Assembly: GCF_003116135.1 (NCBI RefSeq)
Contig: NZ_PDOA01000003.1
Span: 186,001 to 250,000, forward strand
Length of the DNA: 64,000 bases
DNA from: Teichococcus aestuarii
GTDB lineage: Bacteria; Pseudomonadota; Alphaproteobacteria; Acetobacterales; Acetobacteraceae
Direction: 5' to 3'
The translations under genes were made by a program, and so were the position numbers. Shown piece by piece: positions 8,103 to 18,355 of this stretch (position 1 is the stretch's first letter; the number at the start of each line of letters is the position of its first letter). The notes under the pieces are model-generated. The model was not told the origin of the DNA and ran no database searches. It was given only the letters and a program-made list of their open reading frames with translations.

Positions 8103-8603
8103 TCAGGGCAGCACGAGGAACAGGTCGGTATCCCCGGTCCGGGCGCCCTCGGCCGTCAGCAGGGCGTGGGCCTGGCCGCGATGATGCGTCTGGTGGTTGA
8201 AGAAATGCACCACCAGCAGGGCCATCGGGCGGGTCACCTCGCGGCCGGCGGCGCCGCTGTACCAGGTGAGGTCGCCCGCCAGCCGCGCCGCGTCCAGCCC
8301 CGCCGCCCAGGCCTCGATGCGCGCGTCGAGCGCCACGCGGGCGGCTTCCAGCGCGGCGAAGCCGGGGATCATGCCGGCGCTCTCGGGCAGCCTGGCCGGC
8401 GGCGGCGGCCCGCCATCGAAGCGGCTCATCCACTGCATGTCGCCCCAGACCAGATGGCAGAGCGTACCATGCAGCGAGCCGAAGAAGGCACCGCGCGGGC
8501 GTGTCCGCGCCGCCTCGTCCAGCCCGGAGGCGGCGGCGTAGAAGCGGCGGTTCATCTCGCTGTTGTAGGCCGCCATGGCGCGGCAGTATTCCGGCGTGAT
8601 CAT
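8103..8603 (-). CDS. DinB family protein
   Basis: 166-residue four-helix bundle protein. The putative divalent-metal ligands are visible: a histidine in the second helix (HLVWGDMQW) and the cluster HFFNHQTHHRGQ near residue 120, the diagnostic DinB/YfiT three-histidine arrangement. The family includes thiol transferases and damage-inducible proteins of unknown role. The start at 8603 (MITPEYCRAMAAYN) is preferred over an ATG six codons upstream because family members begin close to the first helix. Confidence 0.85.
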   Translation of the reverse strand: MITPEYCRAMAAYNSEMNRRFYAAASGLDEAARTRPRGAFFGSLHGTLCHLVWGDMQWMSRFDGGPPPPARLPESAGMIPGFAALEAARVALDARIEAWAAGLDAARLAGDLTWYSGAAGREVTRPMALLVVHFFNHQTHHRGQAHALLTAEGARTGDTDLFLVLP

Positions 8604-8664
8604 TCCGCCAGCGTAGGACAAGGGCGGGCGGCCCGGAAGGGGTGCCCCCCTCCCGGCCCGGCCC

Positions 8665-9669
8665 TCAGAGCGTGCGGTAGAGCAGCAGCTGGTCGGTCAG
8701 CGCGCCCGTGGCATCGCGCGAGAAGCCCGGGATGCGCCCCGCCGCCACCCAGCCCCGGCTGCGGCACAGCGCCTCGGCCGCGGCGCCGGCACGGATGTCG
8801 AGCGTCAGCAGCGAGCGGCCGATGCCGCGCGCCGCCTGCTCCACACGTTGCATCAGCGCCCGGCCGATGCCCCGGCGGCGGAAATCCGGATGCACCAGGA
8901 GCTGCTCCACCACGGCGCGGTGCGCCTGGTCCTGCGGCATGGCGAGGTTGAGCTGCACCGTGCCGGCCACCCGCCCCTCCTGCCAGGCCACCAGCAGCAG
9001 CTTGTTGCCCAGCGCCGCCTCGCCCGAGACGCGACGCCAGAAGGCGCGCGCCGTCTCAAGGGAGAGCGGCGGCAGGTGGCCGGTGGCGGCGCCATCGGCC
9101 ACGCAGGCCACCAGCATCTCCGCCAGGCTGCGCTCGGCGCTGGCGGCGGCGGCGGCGTCCAGCGCCTCCACCGCCAGCCCGACCAGCGGCTTGGCGTAGC
9201 GGAATTCCAGCGATTTCGAGATGTCGTCGAGGATGCGGATGGAGCCGGAGCGGACATAGCCGCGCTTCTCGTAGAAGCGGTGCGCCGCCTCGAAGCGGGT
9301 GTCCGTCCAGAGCACGATCCGCTGCGCGCCCTGGGCGCGGGCATGCTCCTCCGCGCCGCCGAGCAGGGCATGGGCGAGGCCGGTGCCGCGCTGCGCCTTC
9401 TCGACATACATCTTGCAGATCTCCCAGGCGCGATCGGAGCCGAGCGGCCGCGTGGCCACCATGCCCACCACGCGCCCCGCCGCCTCCGCCGCCCAGAGCG
9501 CGCCGCCGGCCGCCGCGAAGTAGCTGGCGAGCGCCCGCAGCTCGGGCACCTCGCCATCCACGTCGAGGATGCAGTTCGGGTACTCGCCCCAGGCATCGCC
9601 GACGAGGCGGATGAAATCCGCCGCGTCCGCGTCCCGCCCGGCGCGCAGCGTGAAGCCGGCGCCGCTCAC
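8665..9669 (-). CDS. Tandem GNAT-domain acetyltransferase
   Basis: 334 residues made of two GNAT folds. The first has the acetyl-CoA motif QRGTGLAHALL (about residue 95) followed by FYEKRGYV. The second has RRRGIGRALMQ (about residue 260) followed by LCRSRGWV. Each motif matches the Q/R-x-x-G-x-G/A loop, so both domains could bind acetyl-CoA. The substrate is unknown. It overlaps the upstream aminotransferase by 4 bp (ATGA), suggesting translational coupling. Confidence 0.82.
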   Translation of the reverse strand: MSGAGFTLRAGRDADAADFIRLVGDAWGEYPNCILDVDGEVPELRALASYFAAAGGALWAAEAAGRVVGMVATRPLGSDRAWEICKMYVEKAQRGTGLAHALLGGAEEHARAQGAQRIVLWTDTRFEAAHRFYEKRGYVRSGSIRILDDISKSLEFRYAKPLVGLAVEALDAAAAASAERSLAEMLVACVADGAATGHLPPLSLETARAFWRRVSGEAALGNKLLLVAWQEGRVAGTVQLNLAMPQDQAHRAVVEQLLVHPDFRRRGIGRALMQRVEQAARGIGRSLLTLDIRAGAAAEALCRSRGWVAAGRIPGFSRDATGALTDQLLLYRTL

Positions 9670-10886
9670 GCCAGCTCCCGGCAGAACTCCTGGATGCGCG
9701 CGCAGGCCTCGCGCAGGCTCTCCGTGTCGGTGGCGTAGGAGATGCGCAGATAGGGGCTCATGCCGTAAGCCGTACCCTGCACCGTGGCCACCAGCTTCTC
9801 CTCCAGCAGCGCCAGGGCAAAGTCGGTGTCCGTCTCCAGCTTGCGGCCGCCCTTGCTGGTTTTGCCGATGCAGCCGGCGATGTCGGGGTAGACGTAGAAG
9901 GCGCCCTCGGGCTTGTGGCAGACCATGCCGGGGGCCTGGTTCAGCATCTCCACCACCAGGTCGCGCCGCTCGCGGTAGATGGCGGCACGCTCGGCGACCA
10001 GATCCTGCGGCCCTTCCAGCGCGGCCACGGCGGCGGCCTGGCTGATGGTGCTGATGCCGCTGGTGAGCTGGCCCTGCATGTTGGTCATCGCCTTGATCAG
10101 CGGCTTCGGGCCGCCGGCGAAGCCGACGCGCCAGCCGGTCATGGCATAGGTCTTGGAGGTGCCGTTGACCGTCAGCACCCGGTCCTTCAGCCGCGGCTCG
10201 ACATCGGCGATGGTGCAGAAGCCGCCCTCATAGACGAGGTGCTCGTACATGTCGTCGGTCAGGATCCAGACATGCGGGTGCTTCAGCATCACCGCCGCGA
10301 TCGCCTGCATCTCCGCGCGGGAGCAGGCGGCGCCGGTCGGGTTGTTCGGAAAGTTCAGGAACAGCCACTTGGTCTTCGGCGTGATGGCCGCGTCCAGATC
10401 CTCCGGGCGCAGCTTGAAGCCGTTGTTCTGCGGGCAGTTGACGAAGGTGGGCGTGGCCGTCGCCAGCTTCGCCATGTCGGCGTAGCTGACCCAGTAGGGG
10501 GCGGGGATCAGAACCTCGTCGCCCTGGTCGCAGGTGGCGAGCAGCGCGTCCATGATGATCTGCTTGCCGCCATTGGCGACGATGATCTCGTCCAGCGCGT
10601 AGTCGAGGTTGTTGTCGCGCTTGAACTTCTTCTGCACCGCCTTCTTCAGCGCCGGCGTGCCGTCGGTCGGCGGGTACTTGGTGTCGCCGGAGAGCGCCGC
10701 CTGGTGCGCCGCCTCGATGGCATGGGCGGGGGTGGCGAAGTCGGGCTCGCCGGCGGCGAGGCTGATCACCTTCTTGCCTTCGGCGGCCAGCGCCCGGGCA
10801 CGGGTGCCCATGACAACGGAGGCGGAGACGGCAATGTCGTTCAGACGACCGGCGAGGGCGGGCATGGCTGGGATGATCTCCGACAT
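9666..10886 (-). CDS. Class I aminotransferase, aspartate aminotransferase-like
   Basis: 406-residue fold-type I PLP enzyme. Landmarks: SLAAGEPDFATP, NNPTGAA, the PLP lysine in NGTSKTYAMTGWRVGF (about residue 240), and a C-terminal LRISYATDTE arginine that binds the substrate carboxylate. It resembles the Igamma aspartate/prephenate aminotransferases of alphaproteobacteria. A close paralogue lies at 12103-13305, with an alcohol dehydrogenase between them. The downstream GNAT gene overlaps by 4 bp. Confidence 0.9.
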   Translation of the reverse strand: MSEIIPAMPALAGRLNDIAVSASVVMGTRARALAAEGKKVISLAAGEPDFATPAHAIEAAHQAALSGDTKYPPTDGTPALKKAVQKKFKRDNNLDYALDEIIVANGGKQIIMDALLATCDQGDEVLIPAPYWVSYADMAKLATATPTFVNCPQNNGFKLRPEDLDAAITPKTKWLFLNFPNNPTGAACSRAEMQAIAAVMLKHPHVWILTDDMYEHLVYEGGFCTIADVEPRLKDRVLTVNGTSKTYAMTGWRVGFAGGPKPLIKAMTNMQGQLTSGISTISQAAAVAALEGPQDLVAERAAIYRERRDLVVEMLNQAPGMVCHKPEGAFYVYPDIAGCIGKTSKGGRKLETDTDFALALLEEKLVATVQGTAYGMSPYLRISYATDTESLREACARIQEFCRELA

Positions 10887-11016
10887 GTCAGGCGAACAAG
10901 GGGGCGCAGCCTAGGCCCGGCCGCGCCGCGCGCCAAGGTGGCGCGCGCTTGATGCAGCGCAAGGCGCCCTGCCGCCCCGCCCCGTAGCGTGCCGCACGCA
11001 GCAGAAGGATTGGCAG

Positions 11017-12042
11017 ATGGCCAGGATGATGCGGGCCGCCGTGGCGCGGCAATTCGGCGCCCCCCTGACGATCGAGGAGGTGCCGGTGCCCGAGCCCGGG
11101 CCCGGCCAGGTGCTGGTCCGCCTCGCCGCCACCGGCGTCTGCCACACGGACCTGCACGCGGTGAAGGGGGACTGGCCGGTGAAGCCGCGCCCGCCCTTCA
11201 TCCCGGGGCATGAAGGGGTGGGCCATGTGGCCGCGCTGGGCGCCGGGGTGCGGCGGGTGCGGGAGGGGGACCGCGTCGGCGTGCCCTGGCTGCACACCGC
11301 CTGCGGCGGCTGCCCGCATTGCCGCACCGGCTGGGAGACGCTCTGCGCCCGCCAGCAGAACACCGGCTACTCGGTCAACGGCACCTTCGCCGAATACGTG
11401 GTGGCGGATCCGGACTATGTCGGCCTGCTGCCGGACGCGCTGGATTTCGGCCCGGCCGCACCGGTGCTCTGCGCCGGCGTCACCGTCTACAAGGGGCTGA
11501 AGGAGACGGAGGCGCGGCCCGGCGAGTGGGTGGCCATCTCCGGCATCGGCGGGCTTGGCCACATGGCGGTGCAGTATGCCCGGGCCATGGGGCTGCACGT
11601 GGCGGCCGTGGACGTGCACCCGGAGAAGCTGGAGCTGGCCCGCAACCTCGGCGCCGACCTGGTGGTGAACGCGCGGGAGCAAGACCCGGGCGAGGTGCTG
11701 CAGCGCCGCGCGGGCGGCATGCATGGCGTGCTCGTCACCGCCGTCTCGCCCGCCGCCTTCGAGCAGGCCTTCGCCATGCTGCGGCCGCACGGCACCATGG
11801 CGCTGGTCGGCCTGCCGCCGGGCCGCTTCGCCATGCCGATCTTCGACACGGTGCTGAAGCGCATCACCGTGCGCGGCTCGATCGTCGGCACGCGGCAGGA
11901 CCTGGAGGAGGCGCTGGCCTTCGCCGGAGAGGGCAAGGTGGAATCCCACTTCAGCTGGGGCCGGCTGGAGGAGATCAACGACATCTTCGCCCGCATGGAG
12001 CGCGGCGCGATCGATGGCCGCATCGTGCTGAAGCTGGGCTGA
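11017..12042 (+). CDS. Zinc-dependent alcohol dehydrogenase (AdhP type)
   Basis: 341-residue medium-chain dehydrogenase. The catalytic zinc ligands are in GVCHTDLH and GHEGVGHV, the four structural-zinc cysteines are in CGGCPHCRTGWETLC, and the NAD-binding loop is GIGGLGHMAVQYA. It fits AdhP/AdhA-type primary alcohol dehydrogenases that interconvert alcohols and aldehydes with NAD. The start is supported by AGAAGGA upstream. It is a single gene, divergent from the aminotransferase at 9666 and convergent with its paralogue at 12103; a long hairpin follows. Confidence 0.92.
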   Translation: MARMMRAAVARQFGAPLTIEEVPVPEPGPGQVLVRLAATGVCHTDLHAVKGDWPVKPRPPFIPGHEGVGHVAALGAGVRRVREGDRVGVPWLHTACGGCPHCRTGWETLCARQQNTGYSVNGTFAEYVVADPDYVGLLPDALDFGPAAPVLCAGVTVYKGLKETEARPGEWVAISGIGGLGHMAVQYARAMGLHVAAVDVHPEKLELARNLGADLVVNAREQDPGEVLQRRAGGMHGVLVTAVSPAAFEQAFAMLRPHGTMALVGLPPGRFAMPIFDTVLKRITVRGSIVGTRQDLEEALAFAGEGKVESHFSWGRLEEINDIFARMERGAIDGRIVLKLG

Positions 12043-12059
12043 GGCACCCCGCGCCCGGC

Positions 12060-12089
12060 GGAGGGCGGGCGGCGCGCCGCCCGCCCTCC
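12060..12089. terminator. Perfect GC palindrome between convergent genes
   Basis: GGAGGGCGGGCGGC (12060-12073) and GCCGCCCGCCCTCC (12076-12089) are perfect complements around a central GC. It lies between the stops of the alcohol dehydrogenase and the second aminotransferase. It is probably a bidirectional transcript end; no T-tract is present. Confidence 0.6.
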
Positions 12090-12102
12090 CCCTCCGCTCA
12101 GG

Positions 12103-13476
<1,374 letters not shown>

Positions 13477-13845
13477 CTAGTCGCGCAGCGGAGCGGGCAA
13501 GGTGTCATCCGTCCTCCGGCTCAGCAGCACGACACCGATCGCCAGCACCCCGAGCACCACATGCGGCACCCAGACCTCCTCCGAAAAGCCGAGCAGCCAG
13601 GGGGAGGCCAGCAGGGCGAGCGCCGCCACCACATCCAGCACCAGATGGATGCGGAAAGGGATCAGCTTCAGCAGACCCAGCCGGTAATTGGTCAGCAGGC
13701 TGTAGAGGATGGCCCCGAAGCCGAAGGCCCAGAACACCATGCGTGCCGGTTCCTGCCAGGCGAAGCCGAGGAAGTACGGTATTCCGATTAGTACGACGCC
13801 ATAGATATAGTCGATCAGGGCGTGAATGCTGCGGGGTATGAGCAT
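13477..13845 (-). CDS. SPW repeat-like small membrane protein
   Basis: 122 residues with four hydrophobic helices. It contains the SPW-type motif SPWLLGFSEE near residue 85 and a degenerate counterpart IPYFLGF near residue 21, so two SPW-like two-helix repeats can be discerned. The family function is unknown. Of two nearby ATGs, the one at 13845 is favoured because GGAGG lies 7 bases upstream of it, while it directly abuts the other at 13851. Confidence 0.75.
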   Translation of the reverse strand: MLIPRSIHALIDYIYGVVLIGIPYFLGFAWQEPARMVFWAFGFGAILYSLLTNYRLGLLKLIPFRIHLVLDVVAALALLASPWLLGFSEEVWVPHVVLGVLAIGVVLLSRRTDDTLPAPLRD

Positions 13846-14009
13846 CGACATTCCTCCGGAGTCACGAGACGGCTCGCCGGACGTTCCGGCCACCCGGACG
13901 CCGGGCTCAATGGCCATCGTTCTCGGGCAGGGCCGGCATCGTCCGCAGAGAGGGTGTGCCGGGAACAGCACCAGCCCCCTCCAGGGACCTCATCTTCGCC
14001 AGCGGTATC

Positions 14010-14252
14010 CTAGCTGTCGCCGCCGGCCCCCTCCGACCCCGCACCGTCATCAGACGCAGGGCCAGGCGGCGTGCGGTTCAGCACCTTCCTGGCCATGGCG
14101 TCCGGGTCCTGCGCGGGCCGGCCACCCTCCGGGCTGAAGGGCCGCCCTTCCACATCGGGCTCATGATCGGCGGGGATGCCATGTGCGTTGCCGGGGCCCT
14201 GTGCCCCCAGCCCCTGCGGCCGCGGTCCGCTCGTGCGGTGTTCGTCACCCAT
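14010..14252 (-). CDS. Small hydrophilic protein, hypothetical
   Basis: 80 residues, rich in Gly, Pro, Asp, Glu and Arg (starts MGDEHRTSGPRPQG), probably disordered. No domain is recognised. Support for translation is a purine-rich AAGGGGAAAGA 6-8 bases before the ATG at 14252. The surrounding DNA is open in several frames because of high GC, so the call is tentative. Confidence 0.4.
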   Translation of the reverse strand: MGDEHRTSGPRPQGLGAQGPGNAHGIPADHEPDVEGRPFSPEGGRPAQDPDAMARKVLNRTPPGPASDDGAGSEGAGGDS

Positions 14253-14274
14253 GCTGTCTTTCCCCTTTCTGCTT

Positions 14275-14330
14275 CCGGCCCCTCTTTGCTGCCGGCCCCT
14301 CTTTGCTGCCGGCCCCTGCCTGTTGCCGGC
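14275..14330. repeat. Three tandem 17-bp repeats in a gene-free gap
   Basis: CCGGCCCCTCTTTGCTG occurs at 14275-14291 and 14292-14308, followed by the variant CCGGCCCCTGCCTGTTG (14309-14325) and a partial CCGGC. It lies within the 376-bp stretch 14253-14628, where I see no convincing gene. The distal end of that stretch carries a second short repetition (CGGGTGCCTGG twice and CTGGGGGCCT twice, around 14547-14583). Confidence 0.7.
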
Positions 14331-14628
14331 ACAGACAGGCATCGGCGGCTCATCTGCGGCCTGCGCCGGCATCGGAGACTTCCGGAAAAGAGACTCCAGG
14401 ACGGCCACTCCGCCCTGCCTGCCGGCCAGAAGCTTGTTGCAGAAAGACAAACAGGCCGCCGCCGCGGGGGTTCCCCCTGCGCGGCATGCTGGCCGGATGG
14501 CGGTGCGGGAATGACGAAGCCGGCCCTCTTCTGCCTGGCTCGGGTGCCTGGATCGGGTGCCTGGCTGGGGGCCTAGCTGGGGGCCTCCGGAACCCAGGGC
14601 GGGTCCGGAGGCGGCCGGCCTCCGGCGC

Positions 14629-15432
14629 TCAGTCGCGGACGATCCGGCGGTAGAGGTGCCAGGTGGCATGCCCCAGCACCGGCACGACCACCGCCAGGCC
14701 GACAAAGAGGGGCAGGCTGCCCAGAGCCAGCAACAAGGCGATGAGGAAGCCCCACAGCGCCAACGGGCCCGGATTGGTCCGCACCGCGCGCAGGGAGGCG
14801 CGCATGGCCATGCGTGCGTTGACCGGCAGGCCCCGCCCCGCACGGTCGAGCAGCATCGGGAAGGAGACGACGGTGAGGGAGAACACCAGCACCGCGAACA
14901 GGAAGCCCGCCAGGTTGCCCAGCAGCATCAGCTGGTGCCCCTCGCGGCTGTAGAGTACCCGGCTGAGGAAATCGGTAGCGGTGGCCGGGGTATCGCCCAG
15001 CGTTATGCCGTAGATCGCCCGCGCGGTGAAGATCCAGGCGACGAAGATGGCCAGCAGCAGCACGCCGAGGCCGATGATGGAGGTGAGGGCCGGGGAGTGG
15101 CGCACCGCCAGGGCATCGGTCCAACGGGTCGGCTGGCCCTGCTCGCGGCGCCGGCTCAGCTCATAGACGCCGAGCGCCGCGACCGGCCCGAGAAGGGCGA
15201 AGCCGGAGACGAGCGGCCAGAACAGCGGCATCACATCCCGGCCCGCCGCGAGCTGCGCGGCGATCAGGCCGATGATTGGATAGAGGATCGCCAGGAAGAC
15301 GAGCTGCGTGGGGTTGGCCAGGAAATCCCGCCAGCCGAGGGCCAGCGCCTGGCCGACCTCCGTGCTGCCGATCCGATGTATGGCGGGTTCGTGCCGGGCC
15401 ATGTCGGGCGCCTCGGTCCAGGTCGTGGCCAT
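14629..15432 (-). CDS. DUF2189 family integral membrane protein
   Basis: 267 residues. A short cytoplasmic N terminus is followed by six predicted membrane segments, with the typical DUF2189 opening (IGSTEVGQALALGWRDFLANP). Function is unknown; family members often lie near cytochrome or stress genes. The start at 15432 (MATTWTEAPDMARHEP) follows GAGGACGAC. Upstream, 15433-15636 has no gene I can support. Confidence 0.8.
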   Translation of the reverse strand: MATTWTEAPDMARHEPAIHRIGSTEVGQALALGWRDFLANPTQLVFLAILYPIIGLIAAQLAAGRDVMPLFWPLVSGFALLGPVAALGVYELSRRREQGQPTRWTDALAVRHSPALTSIIGLGVLLLAIFVAWIFTARAIYGITLGDTPATATDFLSRVLYSREGHQLMLLGNLAGFLFAVLVFSLTVVSFPMLLDRAGRGLPVNARMAMRASLRAVRTNPGPLALWGFLIALLLALGSLPLFVGLAVVVPVLGHATWHLYRRIVRD

Positions 15433-15636
15433 TGTCGTCCTCCCGCGCCGCGCCGCGGCGCCGTGTTCGATTGCCTGTCGCGCCGGGGGCGCGGCATTCG
15501 CTTCACGGAAGGCCCGGGCAACGGCAGCCGGGTGGCCATATGGTAGGATGTGACCACCACGCCATGCGCAGCCAGGTCGTCCACAAATTCGATCTGGGAT
15601 GCGGCGCCCGGCCGGCAAGCCGGGCACACGGAAGGT

Positions 15637-16446
15637 TCAAAGACTGCGCAGGCCGCGCATGGCCAGCAGGGCGAGGCCGCCGCCCAGGCCCGCCAGCGCC
15701 AGGATGATGACGGCGAGCGCATTCACCTCCGGCGTCAGCCCCAGCCGCAGCATGGAGAACACCACCATCGGCAGGGTGGTGCCGGCAGGGCCGGAGACGA
15801 AGCTCGCTACCACCACATCGTCCAGCGAGAGGGTGAAGGCCAGCAGCCAGCCCGCCGCCAGGCTCGGCGCCATCAGCGGCAGGGTGACGGTGGCGAAGGC
15901 CGTGGCCGGACCGGCGCCGAGGTCGCGCGCCGCCTCCTCCAGCTCGGGCGCCATCTCGGCCAGCCGCGCCTGCGCCAGCACCGCCACATAGGCTGCGCCG
16001 ATGGTGGCGTGCGCCAGCAGGATGGTGGTGGCGCCGCGCCCGGCGGGCCAGCCCGTGGCGCCCTCCAGCAGCACGAAGAGCAGCAGCAGGGAGAGGCCCA
16101 TCACCACGTCCGGCAGCACCAGCGGCGCGCCGGCCAGCACGCCGAACAGCGCCCGGCCGCGGAACGGCCCGCGCCGCGCCAGCACCCAGCCGGTGGCGCC
16201 GCCCAGCAGCACCGCCAGCGTGGCCGAGCCCAGCGCCACGCGCAGCGACAGCCAGGCGGCCTCCAGCAGCCGCTCATTCTCGGCCAGGGCGGCGAACCAG
16301 CGCAGCGAGAAGCCGCCCCATTGGAAGGGGATGCGGCTGCCGCTGAAGGCGTAGCCCGCCAGCAGCAGCACCGGCAGCCACAGGAAGCCGAGGCCCAGCA
16401 TCAGGCCCAGCCGCGCCATGCCGCCCTGTCCCGTCCCCCGGCTCAT
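15637..16446 (-). CDS. Polyamine-type ABC transporter permease (PotI-like)
   Basis: 269-residue inner-membrane permease with about six membrane segments and the EAA loop (ELEEAARDLGAGPATAFATVTLPLMAP) that docks with the ATPase. It is the last gene of a four-gene importer operon and starts with a 4-bp ATGA overlap on the preceding permease. With its partners it should import putrescine, spermidine or a related cation. The specific substrate is an inference from the PotF-like binding protein. Confidence 0.88.
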   Translation of the reverse strand: MSRGTGQGGMARLGLMLGLGFLWLPVLLLAGYAFSGSRIPFQWGGFSLRWFAALAENERLLEAAWLSLRVALGSATLAVLLGGATGWVLARRGPFRGRALFGVLAGAPLVLPDVVMGLSLLLLFVLLEGATGWPAGRGATTILLAHATIGAAYVAVLAQARLAEMAPELEEAARDLGAGPATAFATVTLPLMAPSLAAGWLLAFTLSLDDVVVASFVSGPAGTTLPMVVFSMLRLGLTPEVNALAVIILALAGLGGGLALLAMRGLRSL

Positions 16447-17306
16447 CGGCGCGCCTCCAGCCGCTGGAACAGCAGGATGGGCAGCAGCAGCGCCAGCAGC
16501 AGCAGCACCGCCAGCGCCGCCGCCACCGGCCAGTCGCGGTTCTGGAAGAATTCCTGCCACAGCACCCGGCCGACGAGTTGCGCCCCCGGCGGCCCCAGCA
16601 GCTCGGGGATGACGTATTCCCCCGCCGCCGGAATGAACACCAGCAGGAAGGCCGCCGCCGCCCCCGGCGCCGCCAGCGGCAGGGTGACGGTGCGGAACAC
16701 CGCCCAGGGCGTGGCGCCGAGATCGGCCGCCGCCTCCTCCATCGCCGGGTCCCGGCGCGAGAGGCTGGCATAGAGCGGCAGCACGGCGAAGGGCAGGTAC
16801 GCATGCGCCATGCCGAGGAACAGCGCCGGCCAGGAATAGAGCAGCGGCAGCGGATCGGTGATCAGGCCGAGGGATTGCAGCACGGTGTTGACCCAGCCCT
16901 CGTCGCGCAGCAGGCCGATCCAGGCGCCGAGGCGCGGCAGGAAGCCGGTCCAGAACGGCAGCAGAACCGCCATCAGCAGCGGCAGCCGCCAGGCGGGCCT
17001 GGCGCGCGCCAGGCCCATGGCCATGGGGAAGCCCAGCAGCAGGCAGAGCGCCGCCGTGCCCGCCGCCACCAGCGCCGCCTGCGCGAAGGCCGCATGGTAG
17101 AAGGAATCCTCCAGCACCAGGGCGAAGGGCTCGGTGTTCGGCCCCTCCGCGCCCCAGGGCGGGGCGATGGGCGGCACGCTCTCGGCCGGCCAGGCGAAGG
17201 CCAGCACCAGCACCACCAGCAGCGGCGCCGCCACCAGCAGCGCCAGCCACAGCGACGGGACGGCCAGCGGCAAGGGGCGCAGGATGGCGCGCAGCGCGGC
17301 GTGCAT
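16443..17306 (-). CDS. Polyamine-type ABC transporter permease (PotH-like)
   Basis: 287 residues, six membrane segments, with the EAA motif (MEEAAADLGATPWAVFRTVTLPLAAP) near residue 195. The start at 17306 overlaps the ATPase stop as TGATG. An upstream in-frame start at 17342 is possible but would overlap the ATPase by 37 bp. It pairs with the permease at 15637-16446 to form the membrane channel. Confidence 0.88.
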   Translation of the reverse strand: MHAALRAILRPLPLAVPSLWLALLVAAPLLVVLVLAFAWPAESVPPIAPPWGAEGPNTEPFALVLEDSFYHAAFAQAALVAAGTAALCLLLGFPMAMGLARARPAWRLPLLMAVLLPFWTGFLPRLGAWIGLLRDEGWVNTVLQSLGLITDPLPLLYSWPALFLGMAHAYLPFAVLPLYASLSRRDPAMEEAAADLGATPWAVFRTVTLPLAAPGAAAAFLLVFIPAAGEYVIPELLGPPGAQLVGRVLWQEFFQNRDWPVAAALAVLLLLALLLPILLFQRLEARR

Positions 17307-18352
17307 CAGCCGGCCAGCGGCACCACGGAGGCCGCCTCCCACCCCAGGCGCACGGCGCTGCCACGCGGCGGCGGCGGGCCATCCTCCTCGGCATGGCCCA
17401 CGCGCAGCAGCGCGCCGCCCTCGGCGCGCACCAGCAGCAGGCTGTCATCGCCGCGGAAGGCCACCTCCTCCACCACGCCGCCGGCGCTGTTCGGGCCCTG
17501 CGCGCCAGGGCGGAGCGCGATGCGCTCGGGCCGCAGGGCGCAAGCCGTGGTGCCCGGCGGCAGCGCCCCCTCCGGGCGCAGCGTGGCGGCGAGGCCCGGG
17601 CAGTCGAAGCCTTCGCCGGCGGCACGGCCCTCCAGCACATTGGCCGTGCCGAGGAACTGGGCGACGAAGCGTGTCGCCGGCCGGTCATAGACCGCGCGCG
17701 GGGCGCCGAGCTGCACCACGCGGCCATGCTCCAGCACCGCCACGCGGTCGGCCAGGGCCAGCGCCTCCTGCTGGTCGTGGGTCACCATGATGAAGGCGGC
17801 CCCCGTCTCGCGTTGCAGGGCACGCAGCTCGAAGCCGGTGCGCTCGCGCAGGTTGGCGTCCAGCGCGCCGAGCGGTTCATCGAGCAGCAGCAGGCGCGGG
17901 CGCTTGACCAGGGCGCGGGCCAGCGCCACGCGCTGCCGCTGCCCGCCGGAGAGACGGTGCGGCAGCCGCCCGCCGAAGCCCTCCAGCCCGACCATGGCCA
18001 GCGCCTGCTCCACGCGGCCGGCGCGTTCGGCGCGCGGCACGCCATCCCGCTTCAGGCCATAGGCGATGTTGGCGGCCACGTTCAGATGCGGGAACAGGGC
18101 ATAGGACTGGAACATCATGTTCAGCGGCCGGGCGTGCGGCGGCACGCCGGAGAGGTCGCGCCCCTCCAGCAGCACCGCCCCCGCATCCGCCGCCTCGAAC
18201 CCCGCCACCACCCGCAGCAGGGTGGACTTGCCGGAGCCGGAGCCGCCGAGCAGGGTGAGGAACTCGCCCGCCGCCACATCGAGGTCGAGGCGGTCGAGCG
18301 CGAGGGTCTGGCCGAAGCGCTTGCTCAGGCCACGGAGGGACAGCAGCGGCAC
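17306..18352 (-). CDS. Polyamine-type ABC transporter ATP-binding protein (PotA/PotG-like)
   Basis: 348 residues. Walker A GGSGSGKST (about residue 36), Q-loop FQSYALFPH, signature LSGGQRQRVALARAL, Walker B LLLLDEPLGALD, H-loop VTHDQQEAL, and a C-terminal TOBE domain after about residue 240. Cytoplasmic motor of the importer; only 3 bp separate it from the binding-protein gene. Confidence 0.93.
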   Translation of the reverse strand: MPLLSLRGLSKRFGQTLALDRLDLDVAAGEFLTLLGGSGSGKSTLLRVVAGFEAADAGAVLLEGRDLSGVPPHARPLNMMFQSYALFPHLNVAANIAYGLKRDGVPRAERAGRVEQALAMVGLEGFGGRLPHRLSGGQRQRVALARALVKRPRLLLLDEPLGALDANLRERTGFELRALQRETGAAFIMVTHDQQEALALADRVAVLEHGRVVQLGAPRAVYDRPATRFVAQFLGTANVLEGRAAGEGFDCPGLAATLRPEGALPPGTTACALRPERIALRPGAQGPNSAGGVVEEVAFRGDDSLLLVRAEGGALLRVGHAEEDGPPPPRGSAVRLGWEAASVVPLAG

Positions 18353-18355
18353 AAT

